This document shows, piece by piece, positions 36,544 to 45,623 of a stretch of 64,000 nt of DNA; position 1 is the first letter of the stretch; every line of letters starts with the position of its first letter. A program made the position numbers and the translations under genes. The notes below the pieces were generated by a model. It made no database searches. It saw only the letters and a list, made by a program, of their open reading frames with translations, and was not told where the DNA came from. Origin of the DNA: Cytophagaceae bacterium (GTDB taxonomy: Bacteria > Bacteroidota > Bacteroidia > Cytophagales > Cyclobacteriaceae); the NCBI GenBank assembly GCA_006969745.1, contig CP030886.1, positions 2,019,234-2,083,233 of the forward strand, in the 5' to 3' direction.

Positions 36544-36659
36544 GAGAGAATTTTGGCAAAGAAAACACCTTGTTTCTTAGAATAACAAGAATAGGCTAAG
36601 ATAAGAGCCATCAATTTGAAGAGCTTTGGTGTATCACTGAAGGTATCCAGCCAGCCGGA

Positions 36660-37241
36660 TTAGTCCTTGACGCACTTACAGCTTATGGCAAGAGTGTTCT
36701 CTCTTCCTTTGGCCAGCATATAGGTAGGCTCAATATGGAAAGAGTCACTTTCATCCTTTTGCCAAATGTGTATTCCAACAATGTGACGTTGATTACCTTC
36801 TTCCGGAGATCTAAAATAGGGTTTCAGTGTATCGGAGCTTGTCCAGTAGAAACCCACAGCGTTTGTCATGAATGCTGTGTCTTGCCTGCCAATACCACCG
36901 AGTAGCAAGCTGTTTTTTTCAAGTTCAACTCGAGGTACAACTTTACCTTCTCTGTCGTTTTGGATACCCATCATTTGATCGATCAGTTCGAGCCACTGCC
37001 CCTTTGAAGGAATATGGAATCCTTGTGGACAAACATTTGAGGAAGATGTGTGAGAGTAATAGGATCCGTAATTTGCAAAGCTCTTCGGTTGATATGCGAC
37101 CCCTTCTACATCTTTGAACCTCATATTCTCTACCAGCCACGTTTGATCACCTCGCTCAATCAAATGGTATATCGATTCATCTCTTGGATCCTTGAATGAT
37201 GAGAGTTGAAGAGTAACGAATAGAAGAAGAAGGTATTTCAT
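36660..37241 (-). CDS. FISUMP-domain exported protein
   Basis: 193-residue exported protein with a short signal peptide (1-16). The rest is a Fibrobacter succinogenes major paralogous (FISUMP) domain: QTWLVENMRFKD, the tyrosine/Ser-rich GSYYSHTSSSNVCPQGFHIP, KGQWLELIDQMMG, VGFYWTSSDT, and a closing region with two cysteines (ISCKCVKD). The domain is a C-type-lectin-like fold of unknown role, often on the cell surface. Often these are lipoproteins; here I see no lipobox. Confidence 0.8.
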   Translation of the reverse strand: MKYLLLLFVTLQLSSFKDPRDESIYHLIERGDQTWLVENMRFKDVEGVAYQPKSFANYGSYYSHTSSSNVCPQGFHIPSKGQWLELIDQMMGIQNDREGKVVPRVELEKNSLLLGGIGRQDTAFMTNAVGFYWTSSDTLKPYFRSPEEGNQRHIVGIHIWQKDESDSFHIEPTYMLAKGRENTLAISCKCVKD

Positions 37242-37334
37242 GTTTTGAAATTTTGGATTTCAAAACAAGCCAACAATGTCACAAATAGGAAGCGCTTATA
37301 AAGTAAAGGAGGTAGTAATAATTATTCTTTACCT

Positions 37335-38054
37335 CTATTCTACTCTTACAAATTTATAGTCGCTCAGCTCCCAATCTATAACCAGACCTCTACCTACACC
37401 TTTTGCGACCTGATCACCATATAGGTGATGAACGAGGTATAATGAGACATCATAGGATTTGGCACCCCCCGCAGAGGTGAGCAGATTATCATGATGTACA
37501 AAAGAAACATTCTCGTGCACAGTCAAGTGAGGAAATGATTTGCGATATTTTTCAATATCTGTAGGAAACGTTGTGGACTCTTTTCCGTCTACTAGCCCTG
37601 CTTTGGCCAACACAAAGGCACCATCGCAGAGAGACATCACGTAATCAGCCTTTGCACCAATCTCAGATACCCAATTAATAAGGGTTTCATTTTCCAGGTC
37701 AGAGTCCATATTATGTTCTGCACTGGGAACGACCAGAATATCTATTTCTGGAAGATCGGGGCTATCAAATGAATAGTGTGGAATAAGTTTTAGTCCTTCG
37801 AATGTGGTAACTGTGTCCATTGTCTGGTTGACAGTAAACACGTTGATGCCACCTTCGGTATGAAAAATCGTGTGTTGAAAAATATCATATGGTGCCATCA
37901 GCTCAGAATTATAAACACCATCGATCATCAAAAAGGCGGCATTGAAGGATTGACCTTCTGCTACGGGATCGATCTGAATGCTTGCTTTCTCCGATTTGGG
38001 TTGACATGCCGAGATAAGAATGGCAAGAATAAAAAGTGTCTTGATGATCTTCAT
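37335..38054 (-). CDS. DJ-1/PfpI-family lipoprotein
   Basis: 239-residue lipoprotein: signal peptide with lipobox LISACQPK. The mature domain (about 35-239) is DJ-1/PfpI-like: FLMIDGVYNSELMAPYDIFQ, ILVVPSAEHNM, and the nucleophile-elbow region YVMSLCDGAFVLAKAGLV with the conserved Cys. It resembles the amidotransferase-like part of GlxA-type proteins but lacks their AraC domain. A secreted, lipid-anchored DJ-1 protein is less usual. Its ATG overlaps the stop of the preceding NTF2-like gene (ATGA), making it the third gene of the metK chain. Confidence 0.8.
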   Translation of the reverse strand: MKIIKTLFILAILISACQPKSEKASIQIDPVAEGQSFNAAFLMIDGVYNSELMAPYDIFQHTIFHTEGGINVFTVNQTMDTVTTFEGLKLIPHYSFDSPDLPEIDILVVPSAEHNMDSDLENETLINWVSEIGAKADYVMSLCDGAFVLAKAGLVDGKESTTFPTDIEKYRKSFPHLTVHENVSFVHHDNLLTSAGGAKSYDVSLYLVHHLYGDQVAKGVGRGLVIDWELSDYKFVRVE

Positions 38055-38464
38055 AGCTTCAATTTTAGTTTGTCCCACAGGCTCATGTTTTCGAGTTGTG
38101 CTTTCATTTTCTCCCCTACTTTTTCAATGGCTTGGAATGGACGCAACATCACTTTGAATTCAACTATTTTGCCGTCCTCATTCCAGGAGATTATATCCAC
38201 ACCGTCCACCTCAATCCCATCAATTTTAGCATTAAACTCCAGAATAGCATCACTAGCTGTAGCTAACTCTTTGACATAGTGAAAATCATTTCCCTCAAAC
38301 ATTTTTGCAGCTGAGAGGAGGTATGTCATGACTTTCTTTCTGCCTTTTTGCGGCTTGAAAAGAATTGGAGAATAAAAAATGGCTTCTTTATCCAAAATGG
38401 ATTTAAGCAACTTGGCATCACTGGTTTTGACAACCTTGTGCCAGCTGCTTAATGGCTCATTCAT
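38051..38464 (-). CDS. NTF2/SnoaL-like protein
   Basis: 137-residue cytoplasmic protein with the cone-shaped NTF2-like fold pattern: helical start ([19 protein letters not shown]), [25 protein letters not shown], then strands ([34 protein letters not shown]). Such proteins bind or convert small molecules; no catalytic residue pair is certain. It begins in the stop codon of metK (ATGA) and its own stop overlaps the DJ-1-like gene, so all three are translationally coupled. Confidence 0.75.
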   Translation of the reverse strand: MNEPLSSWHKVVKTSDAKLLKSILDKEAIFYSPILFKPQKGRKKVMTYLLSAAKMFEGNDFHYVKELATASDAILEFNAKIDGIEVDGVDIISWNEDGKIVEFKVMLRPFQAIEKVGEKMKAQLENMSLWDKLKLKL

Positions 38465-39714
38465 AGGTTGAAGGCCTCTTTTACCTGATCTACGTAATCC
38501 AGCTTTTCCCAGGTAAAGGTTTCCACCACCTTCTTCACTTCTTCTCCACCATTTCCTATGAAGTTTACTTGCTTAACCTCCGGAGCTCTACCCATGTGAC
38601 CATAAGCTGCAGATTCCGAATAAATCGGCTCTTTGAGTTTGAGCCGTTTGATGATGTAAGCCGGGCGCATATCGAATATTTTCTCAACGATTTTGGCAAT
38701 TTCTCCATCGTTCATGTCAACATTGGCGGTTCCGTAGGTGTTTATGTAGATTCCCATGGGCTCGGCTACTCCGATGGCATATGAAACCTGAACCAGAATT
38801 TCGTCAGCCACACCAGCCGCAACCAGATTTTTAGCAATATGCCTTGTCGCATATGCAGCCGATCTGTCCACTTTAGAAGGATCTTTACCTGAAAACGCTC
38901 CACCTCCATGGGCTCCTTTACCTCCATATGTGTCCACGATGATTTTTCTTCCCGTGAGCCCAGCGTCACCATGAGGTCCACCGATCACAAATTTTCCTGT
39001 TGGGTTTATATGATACTTGATCTGATCATTGAATAATGCCTGATTCTCATCTTTAAGTTTTTCTTTCACTCGTGGAATAAGGATATTGATCACATCCTCC
39101 TTGATCTTCTTCAACATGTTATCCTCATTGTCAAAGTCGTCATGCTGTGTTGAAACTACTATAGCGTCAATACGAATTGGCTGATTATTGTCATCGTATT
39201 CAATGGTAACTTGCGATTTTGCATCAGGTCTTAGATACGTCATTTGCTTTCCTTCCTTTCTGATGTCTGCAAGTTCCATCAGTATCCTGTGGGAAAGGTT
39301 TAATGCCAAAGGCATGAAGTTTTCGGTCTCTTTTGTCGCATAGCCAAACATCATCCCCTGATCTCCAGCTCCTTGCTCATCCTCAGATGCGCGTTCTACA
39401 CCCTGATTGATATCCGGAGATTGCTCATGAATAGCTGAAATAACGCCACATGAGTTTCCATCAAACATGTATTCCCCTTTTGTGTACCCGATCTTGTTAA
39501 TTACTTCTCTAGCTATGTTTTGAACATCTATATATGCCTTAGTCTTTACCTCACCGGCAAGAGCAACCAACCCGGTAGTCACCATCGTTTCACAAGCCAC
39601 CTTACTGTCAGGGTCAAAAGCCAGGAAATGATCTACAAGCGCATCAGAAATCTGATCGGCAATTTTATCTGGGTGTCCTTCGCTCACGGACTCTGAGGTA
39701 AATAAATAGGGCAT
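38461..39714 (-). CDS. metK: S-adenosylmethionine synthase
   Basis: Makes S-adenosylmethionine from methionine and ATP. 417 residues, slightly longer than the E. coli enzyme. Clear motifs: [20 protein letters not shown] (split: N-terminal ATP/Met site with His and Asp), [12 protein letters not shown], the P-loop-like [20 protein letters not shown] region, and [19 protein letters not shown]. First gene of a three-gene coupled chain with an NTF2-like and a DJ-1-like gene. I looked for a SAM riboswitch and found no room or fold for one. Confidence 0.97.
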   Translation of the reverse strand: MPYLFTSESVSEGHPDKIADQISDALVDHFLAFDPDSKVACETMVTTGLVALAGEVKTKAYIDVQNIAREVINKIGYTKGEYMFDGNSCGVISAIHEQSPDINQGVERASEDEQGAGDQGMMFGYATKETENFMPLALNLSHRILMELADIRKEGKQMTYLRPDAKSQVTIEYDDNNQPIRIDAIVVSTQHDDFDNEDNMLKKIKEDVINILIPRVKEKLKDENQALFNDQIKYHINPTGKFVIGGPHGDAGLTGRKIIVDTYGGKGAHGGGAFSGKDPSKVDRSAAYATRHIAKNLVAAGVADEILVQVSYAIGVAEPMGIYINTYGTANVDMNDGEIAKIVEKIFDMRPAYIIKRLKLKEPIYSESAAYGHMGRAPEVKQVNFIGNGGEEVKKVVETFTWEKLDYVDQVKEAFNL

Positions 39715-39741
39715 CTAAATGTATTTTTTCTTTTAGGTCGG

Positions 39742-39749
39742 CAAATTTA
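39742..39749 (-). promoter_or_regulatory. Candidate -7 element for metK
   Basis: The complement of 39742-39749 reads TAAATTTG, a match to TAnnTTTG, 28 bases before the metK ATG. No clear TTTG lies at the usual distance, so this is weak. Confidence 0.35.
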
Positions 39750-39768
39750 GAAGATTCAGTCAACTCTC

Positions 39769-40479
39769 CTAAGGGAACTCACCAAAACTAAATATTGCTG
39801 GAATTTTATGTATTTGAATGTCAGTCTTTTGCCATTTTGAAATAGGCTGAGTCAGGATCTTTTCAGCTGACCCTGAGATATCAGCAGCGATGCTGAGTAA
39901 GGTGTCAGGCCGACAAGTTTTTAATATATCTTTTATTAATTGCTGATTTCGATACGGCGTTTCCATAAAGAGCTGTGTATAGCCAGACTGACTCAACTTT
40001 TCAAGTTCACGAATTTTTTGTTGTCGTGGGGCTTTATCAATGGGCAGGTAGCCATGAAATGTAAATCGTTGACCATTGAAGCCTGAAGCGATTAAGGCCA
40101 TTTGGATAGAGGAGGTTCCCGGCATTGGAACTACCCGAATATGCGTTTGGTGTGCAAAACTGACCGCTAAATTTCCGGGGTCTGCCAGGCAAGGCACTCC
40201 TGCTTCAGAAATAACAGCCATATCCTTGCCATTTCTTATTGGGTCAAATAGCGGATACATCTGATCCCAGTTGGATTTTTTGTCTAAAACTTGAAATTCA
40301 AGATCTTCAATTGTGATGCCAGCTTTGAGGCTGCTAATAAACCTTCTTGCCGTACGTACATTTTCAACAAAATAGTGCTGCGTATTTTTCAGTACTTCAG
40401 TCACCATTGGTGACATAAATGAAGCATCATTGTCCGAGGATAAATAGGTAGGTATTAGAAATAGCTTGCCTTGACTCAT
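39769..40479 (-). CDS. Tetrapyrrole-methylase-family SAM methyltransferase, RsmI-like
   Basis: 236-residue cytoplasmic methyltransferase. The motif VISEAGVPCLADPG corresponds to the SDAGTPxISDPG signature of RsmI, which 2'-O-methylates C1402 of 16S rRNA; VVPMPGTSSIQMALIASGF and FHGYLP also match. The catalytic ends differ enough from canonical RsmI (about 280 residues, often with a C-terminal domain) that this may be the shorter second paralogue found in many Bacteroidota with an unproven target. It starts in the stop codon of the esterase gene (ATGA). Confidence 0.8.
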   Translation of the reverse strand: MSQGKLFLIPTYLSSDNDASFMSPMVTEVLKNTQHYFVENVRTARRFISSLKAGITIEDLEFQVLDKKSNWDQMYPLFDPIRNGKDMAVISEAGVPCLADPGNLAVSFAHQTHIRVVPMPGTSSIQMALIASGFNGQRFTFHGYLPIDKAPRQQKIRELEKLSQSGYTQLFMETPYRNQQLIKDILKTCRPDTLLSIAADISGSAEKILTQPISKWQKTDIQIHKIPAIFSFGEFP

Positions 40480-41240
40480 GTAGCTAAAAATTCATTAATC
40501 ATATCGCTAAGTTCTTGTGGTTTTTCAGCATGAACCCAATGGCCTGCACCATCCACAACTTTAATTTCGGCTTTTGGAAAAAATGATCGAATGAGTTCAT
40601 GATCGTCACTTGTCACATAATCTGACTTACCTCCGGCTATAAACAATGTTGTTCCATTGAAACTCACCTTGCCTTCGATCCCTTCACCCACTTTTTCAAT
40701 CGCACTTTCGATCACTGATAAGTTTAATTTCCAAGAAAAGCTTCCATCCTTGCTTCGATCCAGGTTTTTCAATATAAACTGTCGCACTCCAAAATTCGAA
40801 ATCACCTTTGACATTTGGTTATCAGCATCTTTTCTGTTTTCAAGATTTGCTAAATCCACAGAATGAAATCCTGCAAAAATTTGCTGATGATGAGGTGCGT
40901 AATATTTGGGAGCAATATCAACAATAATCAATTTATCAACTTTATCCGGATGCTGAGTGGCCAAATGCATAGCAACTTTTCCTCCCATGGAATGACCTAG
41001 TATGTGTGCCTTATCAATACCTTCATCATTCATTAGCTCCACAATATCCTCGACCATAACATCATAGTCAAACTGATCACTATGGGGAGAATTTCCATGA
41101 TTGCGAAGGTCAACAAGGTATACCTTGAACTTTTCAGAAAAAACCTTTCCTAACGTCTGCCAGTTGTCAGACGACCCGAATACTCCATGCATAATGATGA
41201 GGGGGTGGCCTGCTCCTAATGTTCTAAAGTTTAATTTCAT
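40476..41240 (-). CDS. Alpha/beta-hydrolase, YbfF-like esterase
   Basis: 254-residue cytoplasmic hydrolase. It shows the oxyanion-side HGVFGSSDNWQTLG, VDLRNHGNSPHS, the nucleophile elbow GHSMGGKVAM, a late Asp (GGKSDYV) and the catalytic His in DGAGHWVHAEKPQEL. The overall pattern is that of E. coli YbfF, an acyl-CoA/ester hydrolase. The ORF extends to an ATG at 41297, but the ATG at 41240 (MKLNFRTLG) matches the family start. Coupled to the downstream methyltransferase by ATGA. Confidence 0.85.
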   Translation of the reverse strand: MKLNFRTLGAGHPLIIMHGVFGSSDNWQTLGKVFSEKFKVYLVDLRNHGNSPHSDQFDYDVMVEDIVELMNDEGIDKAHILGHSMGGKVAMHLATQHPDKVDKLIIVDIAPKYYAPHHQQIFAGFHSVDLANLENRKDADNQMSKVISNFGVRQFILKNLDRSKDGSFSWKLNLSVIESAIEKVGEGIEGKVSFNGTTLFIAGGKSDYVTSDDHELIRSFFPKAEIKVVDGAGHWVHAEKPQELSDMINEFLAT

Positions 41241-41348
41241 GAATTTGAATTCCGATTTGCCATAAGAATGAACAAAACCTTCATTTTGTTCATTCACTAA
41301 CGATAAAATTGATTTGAGTCAAAGATACATATTACCTTCACGGGCTTT

Positions 41349-42707
41349 ATGAACTCAATAAGTAGCTTTTTAACCAATGCAGTAAACTTTATCTGGGGGC
41401 CACCACTATTGGTCTTGCTCCTTGGAGGAGGTTTGTTTCTACTGATATATTCACGCTTTTTACCTTTCCGCTATCTACGCCATGCGATTAATGTATTGCG
41501 AGGCAAGTATGATGATCCGGATGATCCGGGAGACATCAGTCACTTCCAGGCTTTGTCTGGAGCTTTGGCAGCAACCATTGGAATGGGGAATATTAGCGGA
41601 GTTGCTCTGGCAATAGCTGCCGGTGGACCTGGTGCCATGTTCTGGATGTGGGTGAGTGCATTCATAGGGATGGCCACAAAGTATTTCACTTGTACGCTTG
41701 CGGTTCAGTTTCGAGGCAAAGATTCACAAGGTGAGATTCAAGGTGGCCCGATGTATGTAATTCGCGAAGCGCTGGGAAAAAAATGGATGCCTTTGGCAGC
41801 TTTCTTCTGTGTGGCTGGTTTTTTTGGAGCAACACCTGTTTTTCAAACCAATCAGATGGTGGCAGTATTCAAGAATGTAATTTTAGCACCCGCTGGAGTG
41901 CAGGATTCATTTGGCATCAACTTGACTGTTGGGATTGTGATTGCTGCATTAGTGGCGATGGTAATCTTAGGGGGAATTAAGCGAATTGGGAATGTGGCAT
42001 CCAAACTGGTGCCATTCATGGTAGTACTTTTTGTAATAAGTGTACTTTCTATCATGATTTTAAATCCTTCAGAGGTGATCCCATCCTTCCTTTTTATAAT
42101 AGAAGACGCATTTACTGCCAAAGCAATGCTTGGCGGTTTTGTTGGCGGTGTGATTGTAGAGGGTGCAAAGCGAGCAGCGTTTTCAAATGAAGCGGGAATA
42201 GGCATGGCGCCTTTGATGCATGGAGCCGCCAAAACGAAGGAGCCTGTGAGAGAAGGTTTGGTCGCAATGTTAGGACCAGCTATCGATACGATCATTGTCT
42301 GCACAATGACCGGGCTTTGTATTCTGATTACCGGAGCTTGGCAAAGTGGAGAATCAGATGGAATAGTAATGACTGCTCAAGCCTTTGAAATAAGTTTACC
42401 CGGTTTTGGTCCTTACATTCTGATGCTGTGTGTGATGGTTTTTGCAATCACAACCATTTTTGGTTTGGCGTACTATGGCCAGAAATGTTTGTCATTTTTG
42501 ATTGGTGCCAGGTATGGAAAATATTTTTACTATTGGTACATTGCTCTGGTTCTTGTTGGCTCTGTGGCATCATTGACAGACGTGGTTAACCTTGTTTTTG
42601 TCGCCTATGGTTTGATGGCAGTCCCAACAATGATATCAACAATAGTGTTAGCACCTAGAGTTATGGAGGCAACTAAGAAATACTTTAGTGAGGTATATAA
42701 ATCGTAA
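41349..42707 (+). CDS. AGCS-family alanine/glycine:cation symporter
   Basis: 452-residue inner-membrane transporter that takes up small neutral amino acids with Na+ or H+. It has the AGCS signatures ALSGALAATIGMGNISGVA and GGPGAMFWMWVSAFIGMATKY, GGPMYVIREALG, and RAAFSNEAGIGMAPLMHGAAKT. About 10-11 hydrophobic helices. Start ATG at 41349 stands in a divergent gap with a possible TTG-N21-TACCTTCA promoter just upstream. Followed by trkA after 60 bases. Confidence 0.93.
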   Translation: MNSISSFLTNAVNFIWGPPLLVLLLGGGLFLLIYSRFLPFRYLRHAINVLRGKYDDPDDPGDISHFQALSGALAATIGMGNISGVALAIAAGGPGAMFWMWVSAFIGMATKYFTCTLAVQFRGKDSQGEIQGGPMYVIREALGKKWMPLAAFFCVAGFFGATPVFQTNQMVAVFKNVILAPAGVQDSFGINLTVGIVIAALVAMVILGGIKRIGNVASKLVPFMVVLFVISVLSIMILNPSEVIPSFLFIIEDAFTAKAMLGGFVGGVIVEGAKRAAFSNEAGIGMAPLMHGAAKTKEPVREGLVAMLGPAIDTIIVCTMTGLCILITGAWQSGESDGIVMTAQAFEISLPGFGPYILMLCVMVFAITTIFGLAYYGQKCLSFLIGARYGKYFYYWYIALVLVGSVASLTDVVNLVFVAYGLMAVPTMISTIVLAPRVMEATKKYFSEVYKS

Positions 42708-42710
42708 TCA

Positions 42711-42744
42711 TTTGGAATGCTGGTACTTAGATGTGATATCTTTG
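42711..42744 (+). promoter_or_regulatory. Candidate promoter of trkA-trkH
   Basis: TTTG at 42711-42714, 22-base spacer, TATCTTTG at 42737-42744, followed 23 bases later by the trkA ATG. The -7 element matches TAnnTTTG exactly. Confidence 0.6.
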
Positions 42745-42767
42745 CAGCCATTATCATTTAAGATAGG

Positions 42768-44108
42768 ATGAGAATTGTAATAGCAGGAGCAGGAGAGATG
42801 GGCTTTCATCTTGCAAAGCTTTTAACCGCCGAAGAACAGGATATTGTAATCATAGATTCAAACCCTAATGTTCTAGAATATGTCTCTCAGCACCTGGATG
42901 TGAGCACGGTACGTGGGAGTTCTACTTCGCCACGTATCCTCAAAGAGGCAAACATTGGCAAAGCCGACTTACTAATAGCAGTGACTTCCATTCAGGAGAC
43001 AAACATCACTACGTGTATTCTTGGCAAAAGCCTTGGAGCGAAAAAGACCATTGCCAGAATATCTAATGTGGAGCTACTGCACTCTCGCGATGAGCTCAAT
43101 CTGAGTAATGTGGGCATAGATGAAATTATTTCTCCGGCATCTTTGGCGGCCCGAGAGATTAAAAGACTTTTGAAGCAATCTGCCCTTACGGATACTTTTG
43201 AATTTGAGAAGGGAATGCTTTCACTGGTTGGAATCACCGTGGATGAAGGATCTCAACTATATGGAAAAACGCTAACCGAAACAGCCTACCTCAACCCGGA
43301 TCACAATTTTACTACCGTAGCAATACTTCGAGATCAGAAGACAATCATTCCTTATGGAGAGAACAAATTTCAAGCGGGTGATCATGCATACTTTATTGCC
43401 CAGCCCGATGGAATAGACCGTGTTACTTCTCTTGCTGGCAAGGAAAGTATCGAGATAAAAAATGTGATGATACTTGGTGCAAGCAAAGTTGGTATTAATA
43501 CGGCTAAGCTCCTGAGTAAAAAATACCACATCAAGTTGATTGAAGCGGATAAAGAAAAGTGCCTCCATTTGGTAGACGAACTACCCGACACCATGATCAT
43601 AAATGGTGATGGACGAGATATTAATTTAATGAAAGAGGAAAGCATCGACCGAATGGATGCTTTTGTGGCTCTTACAGAAAACTCCGAAACCAATATAATG
43701 GCCTCTCTCGTGGCTAAAAACCAGGGAGTGAAAAAGACCATTGCTTTGGTTGAAAATGTTGATTACATCCATCTTTCACAAAGTATAGGAATTGACACGC
43801 TAATTAATAAGAAACTTATTGCGGCAAGCTTTATTTTCAGATATATCAGGAAAGGAGAGGTGCTAAACATAGCAGGTATCCATGGAGTTGACGCAGAGAT
43901 TTTGGAATTCGAACTCAGCGAGAATTCGAAGATCATGAAAGGACAATTGAAAGATCTTGACTTTCCTAGAACAGCCATTGTTGGAGGAGTAATTCGAGAT
44001 GGAAAAGGGATTGCTGTAAGAGGCAACTTTGAGTTTCATCCGAAAGACCGTGTGGTCGTATTGTCTAAACCGGAATGTATCAAAAAGGTGGAGAGCTTCT
44101 TCAAGTAA
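42768..44108 (+). CDS. trkA: Trk potassium transporter NAD-binding subunit TrkA
   Basis: 446-residue peripheral membrane protein that gates the TrkH channel. Two RCK units: an N-terminal Rossmann fold (IAGAGEMGFHLAKLL, with Asp in VIIDSNP) plus TrkA-C domain, then a second fold near residue 235 (MILGASKVGINTAKLL, LIEADKEKC) with its TrkA-C domain to the end. The layout is that of E. coli TrkA. TrkH follows after three bases, so one transcript makes the complex. Confidence 0.96.
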   Translation: MRIVIAGAGEMGFHLAKLLTAEEQDIVIIDSNPNVLEYVSQHLDVSTVRGSSTSPRILKEANIGKADLLIAVTSIQETNITTCILGKSLGAKKTIARISNVELLHSRDELNLSNVGIDEIISPASLAAREIKRLLKQSALTDTFEFEKGMLSLVGITVDEGSQLYGKTLTETAYLNPDHNFTTVAILRDQKTIIPYGENKFQAGDHAYFIAQPDGIDRVTSLAGKESIEIKNVMILGASKVGINTAKLLSKKYHIKLIEADKEKCLHLVDELPDTMIINGDGRDINLMKEESIDRMDAFVALTENSETNIMASLVAKNQGVKKTIALVENVDYIHLSQSIGIDTLINKKLIAASFIFRYIRKGEVLNIAGIHGVDAEILEFELSENSKIMKGQLKDLDFPRTAIVGGVIRDGKGIAVRGNFEFHPKDRVVVLSKPECIKKVESFFK

Positions 44109-44111
44109 ACC

Positions 44112-45569
44112 ATGCAGTTCAATTACAAGGTAATTTTTAAGGTCATCGGCTTTTTGCTCCTCATAAATGGAGCCTTTATGCTGACATGCCTGCCTTTTAG
44201 TTTCTACTATGGAGAAGGCGATCATATACCGCTGATATTTTCGGCACTCATTACCATCGGGTTTGGATCTGTTTTCGTGTTTCTCACTCGCAATTTGGAA
44301 AGCAATGATGTCCGGAAAAAAGATGGATATCTAATTGTTACCATGGGCTGGCTCTCCATGTCATTTTTCGGTTCGCTCCCATACCTATTGAGTGGAGCAA
44401 TACCCGATATCACAAATGCATTCTTTGAGACATTATCGGGGTTTTCAACTACCGGAGCTACGGTGTTAACGGATATAGAGTCTGTGGAAAAAGGTATTCT
44501 TTTTTGGAGGAGCCTAACACAATGGATAGGAGGAATGGGAATTATTGTATTGACGGTGGCAATCCTCCCACTTTTGGGCATTGGTGGAATGCAGCTATTT
44601 GTAGCCGAAGCTCCCGGCATCTCTCCGGATAAACTGCAGCCTCGAATCAAAGAAACCGCTAAAAGACTCTGGATCATTTACTGTGGACTCACACTTACTG
44701 AGATGGTGCTTTTGTGGGTTGGCGGGATGACGTTTTACGATGCTATAAATCACAGTCTTACCACCATGGCAACCGGTGGATTTTCTACCAAAAATGCAAG
44801 CATTGCTTATTACAGCGATCCATTTATTCAATATGTAATTATTGCCTTCATGTTTATGGCAGGAACCAACTTCACCATGACCTATTTTGGCCTTCATGGA
44901 AAGTTTAAAAAGGTTTTGCACAATGAGGAATTTAGATTCTATCTCATTTTTTGTGTAGCTGTCTCTTTAGTGGTTGGCCTTATTATTTTTAACCTTGGAC
45001 ATGACACGTTTGAGAAGTCTATTCGAGATGCCTTGTTTCAGATCGTATCAATAGTCACGACAACAGGATATGTCACGCATGACTACACTGCCTGGACATC
45101 ATTCCTGACAGTGATTTTTTTCTTATTGATGTTTGCGGGAGGATCGGCTGGTTCAACTGCTGGAGGAGTGAAATTAGTAAGGCATATTCTTTTGATTAAA
45201 AACAGTCTTCTGGAGCTGAAAAGAATTCTTCATCCATCAGCCATTATCCCTGTTCGCTTCAATGGGAAATCAGTAAGCAGAGATATCACATTCAATGTGC
45301 TGGCATTTATCATGATCTATATTCTGATTGTTTGTTTTGGTGCGATAGCTGTTTCTTCGTTCGGAATTGATTTTAATACCTCTTTAGGAGCAGTTGCTAC
45401 TACCTTGGGGAATATTGGCCCGGGTATTGGAGACGTAGGTCCGGTTGATAATTTCGCACATTTACCTACTGGCGTGAAATGGATTTTGTCATTCATGATG
45501 TTGTTGGGAAGACTTGAGCTTTTCACAGTGCTGATACTATTCACACCATTTTTCTGGAGAAAAGTCTAA
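44112..45569 (+). CDS. trkH: Trk potassium transporter membrane subunit TrkH
   Basis: 485-residue ion-conducting subunit. Four pore-loop repeats are visible by their filter-like segments, for example LSGFSTTGATVLTDIE, TTMATGGFSTKNASI, VSIVTTTGYVTHDYT and TTLGNIGPGIGDVG, between hydrophobic helices. Family motifs FAGGSAGSTAGGVKLVR and the final LGRLELFTVLILFTPFFWRK fit TrkH. Works with the adjacent TrkA in potassium uptake. Confidence 0.96.
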   Translation: MQFNYKVIFKVIGFLLLINGAFMLTCLPFSFYYGEGDHIPLIFSALITIGFGSVFVFLTRNLESNDVRKKDGYLIVTMGWLSMSFFGSLPYLLSGAIPDITNAFFETLSGFSTTGATVLTDIESVEKGILFWRSLTQWIGGMGIIVLTVAILPLLGIGGMQLFVAEAPGISPDKLQPRIKETAKRLWIIYCGLTLTEMVLLWVGGMTFYDAINHSLTTMATGGFSTKNASIAYYSDPFIQYVIIAFMFMAGTNFTMTYFGLHGKFKKVLHNEEFRFYLIFCVAVSLVVGLIIFNLGHDTFEKSIRDALFQIVSIVTTTGYVTHDYTAWTSFLTVIFFLLMFAGGSAGSTAGGVKLVRHILLIKNSLLELKRILHPSAIIPVRFNGKSVSRDITFNVLAFIMIYILIVCFGAIAVSSFGIDFNTSLGAVATTLGNIGPGIGDVGPVDNFAHLPTGVKWILSFMMLLGRLELFTVLILFTPFFWRKV

Positions 45570-45623
45570 CCCCTTTCATCAGATTGGCTCATCTTTGGGC
45601 GACTCATTTCAATACATGACTAA

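Noticed and set aside
39715-39768. SAM riboswitch before metK
   Set aside because: Only about 50 bases separate the genes and no SAM-I or SAM-II fold can be drawn.
41852-42304. 150-codon minus-strand frame
   Set aside because: Antisense to the AGCS transporter; no start region or family.
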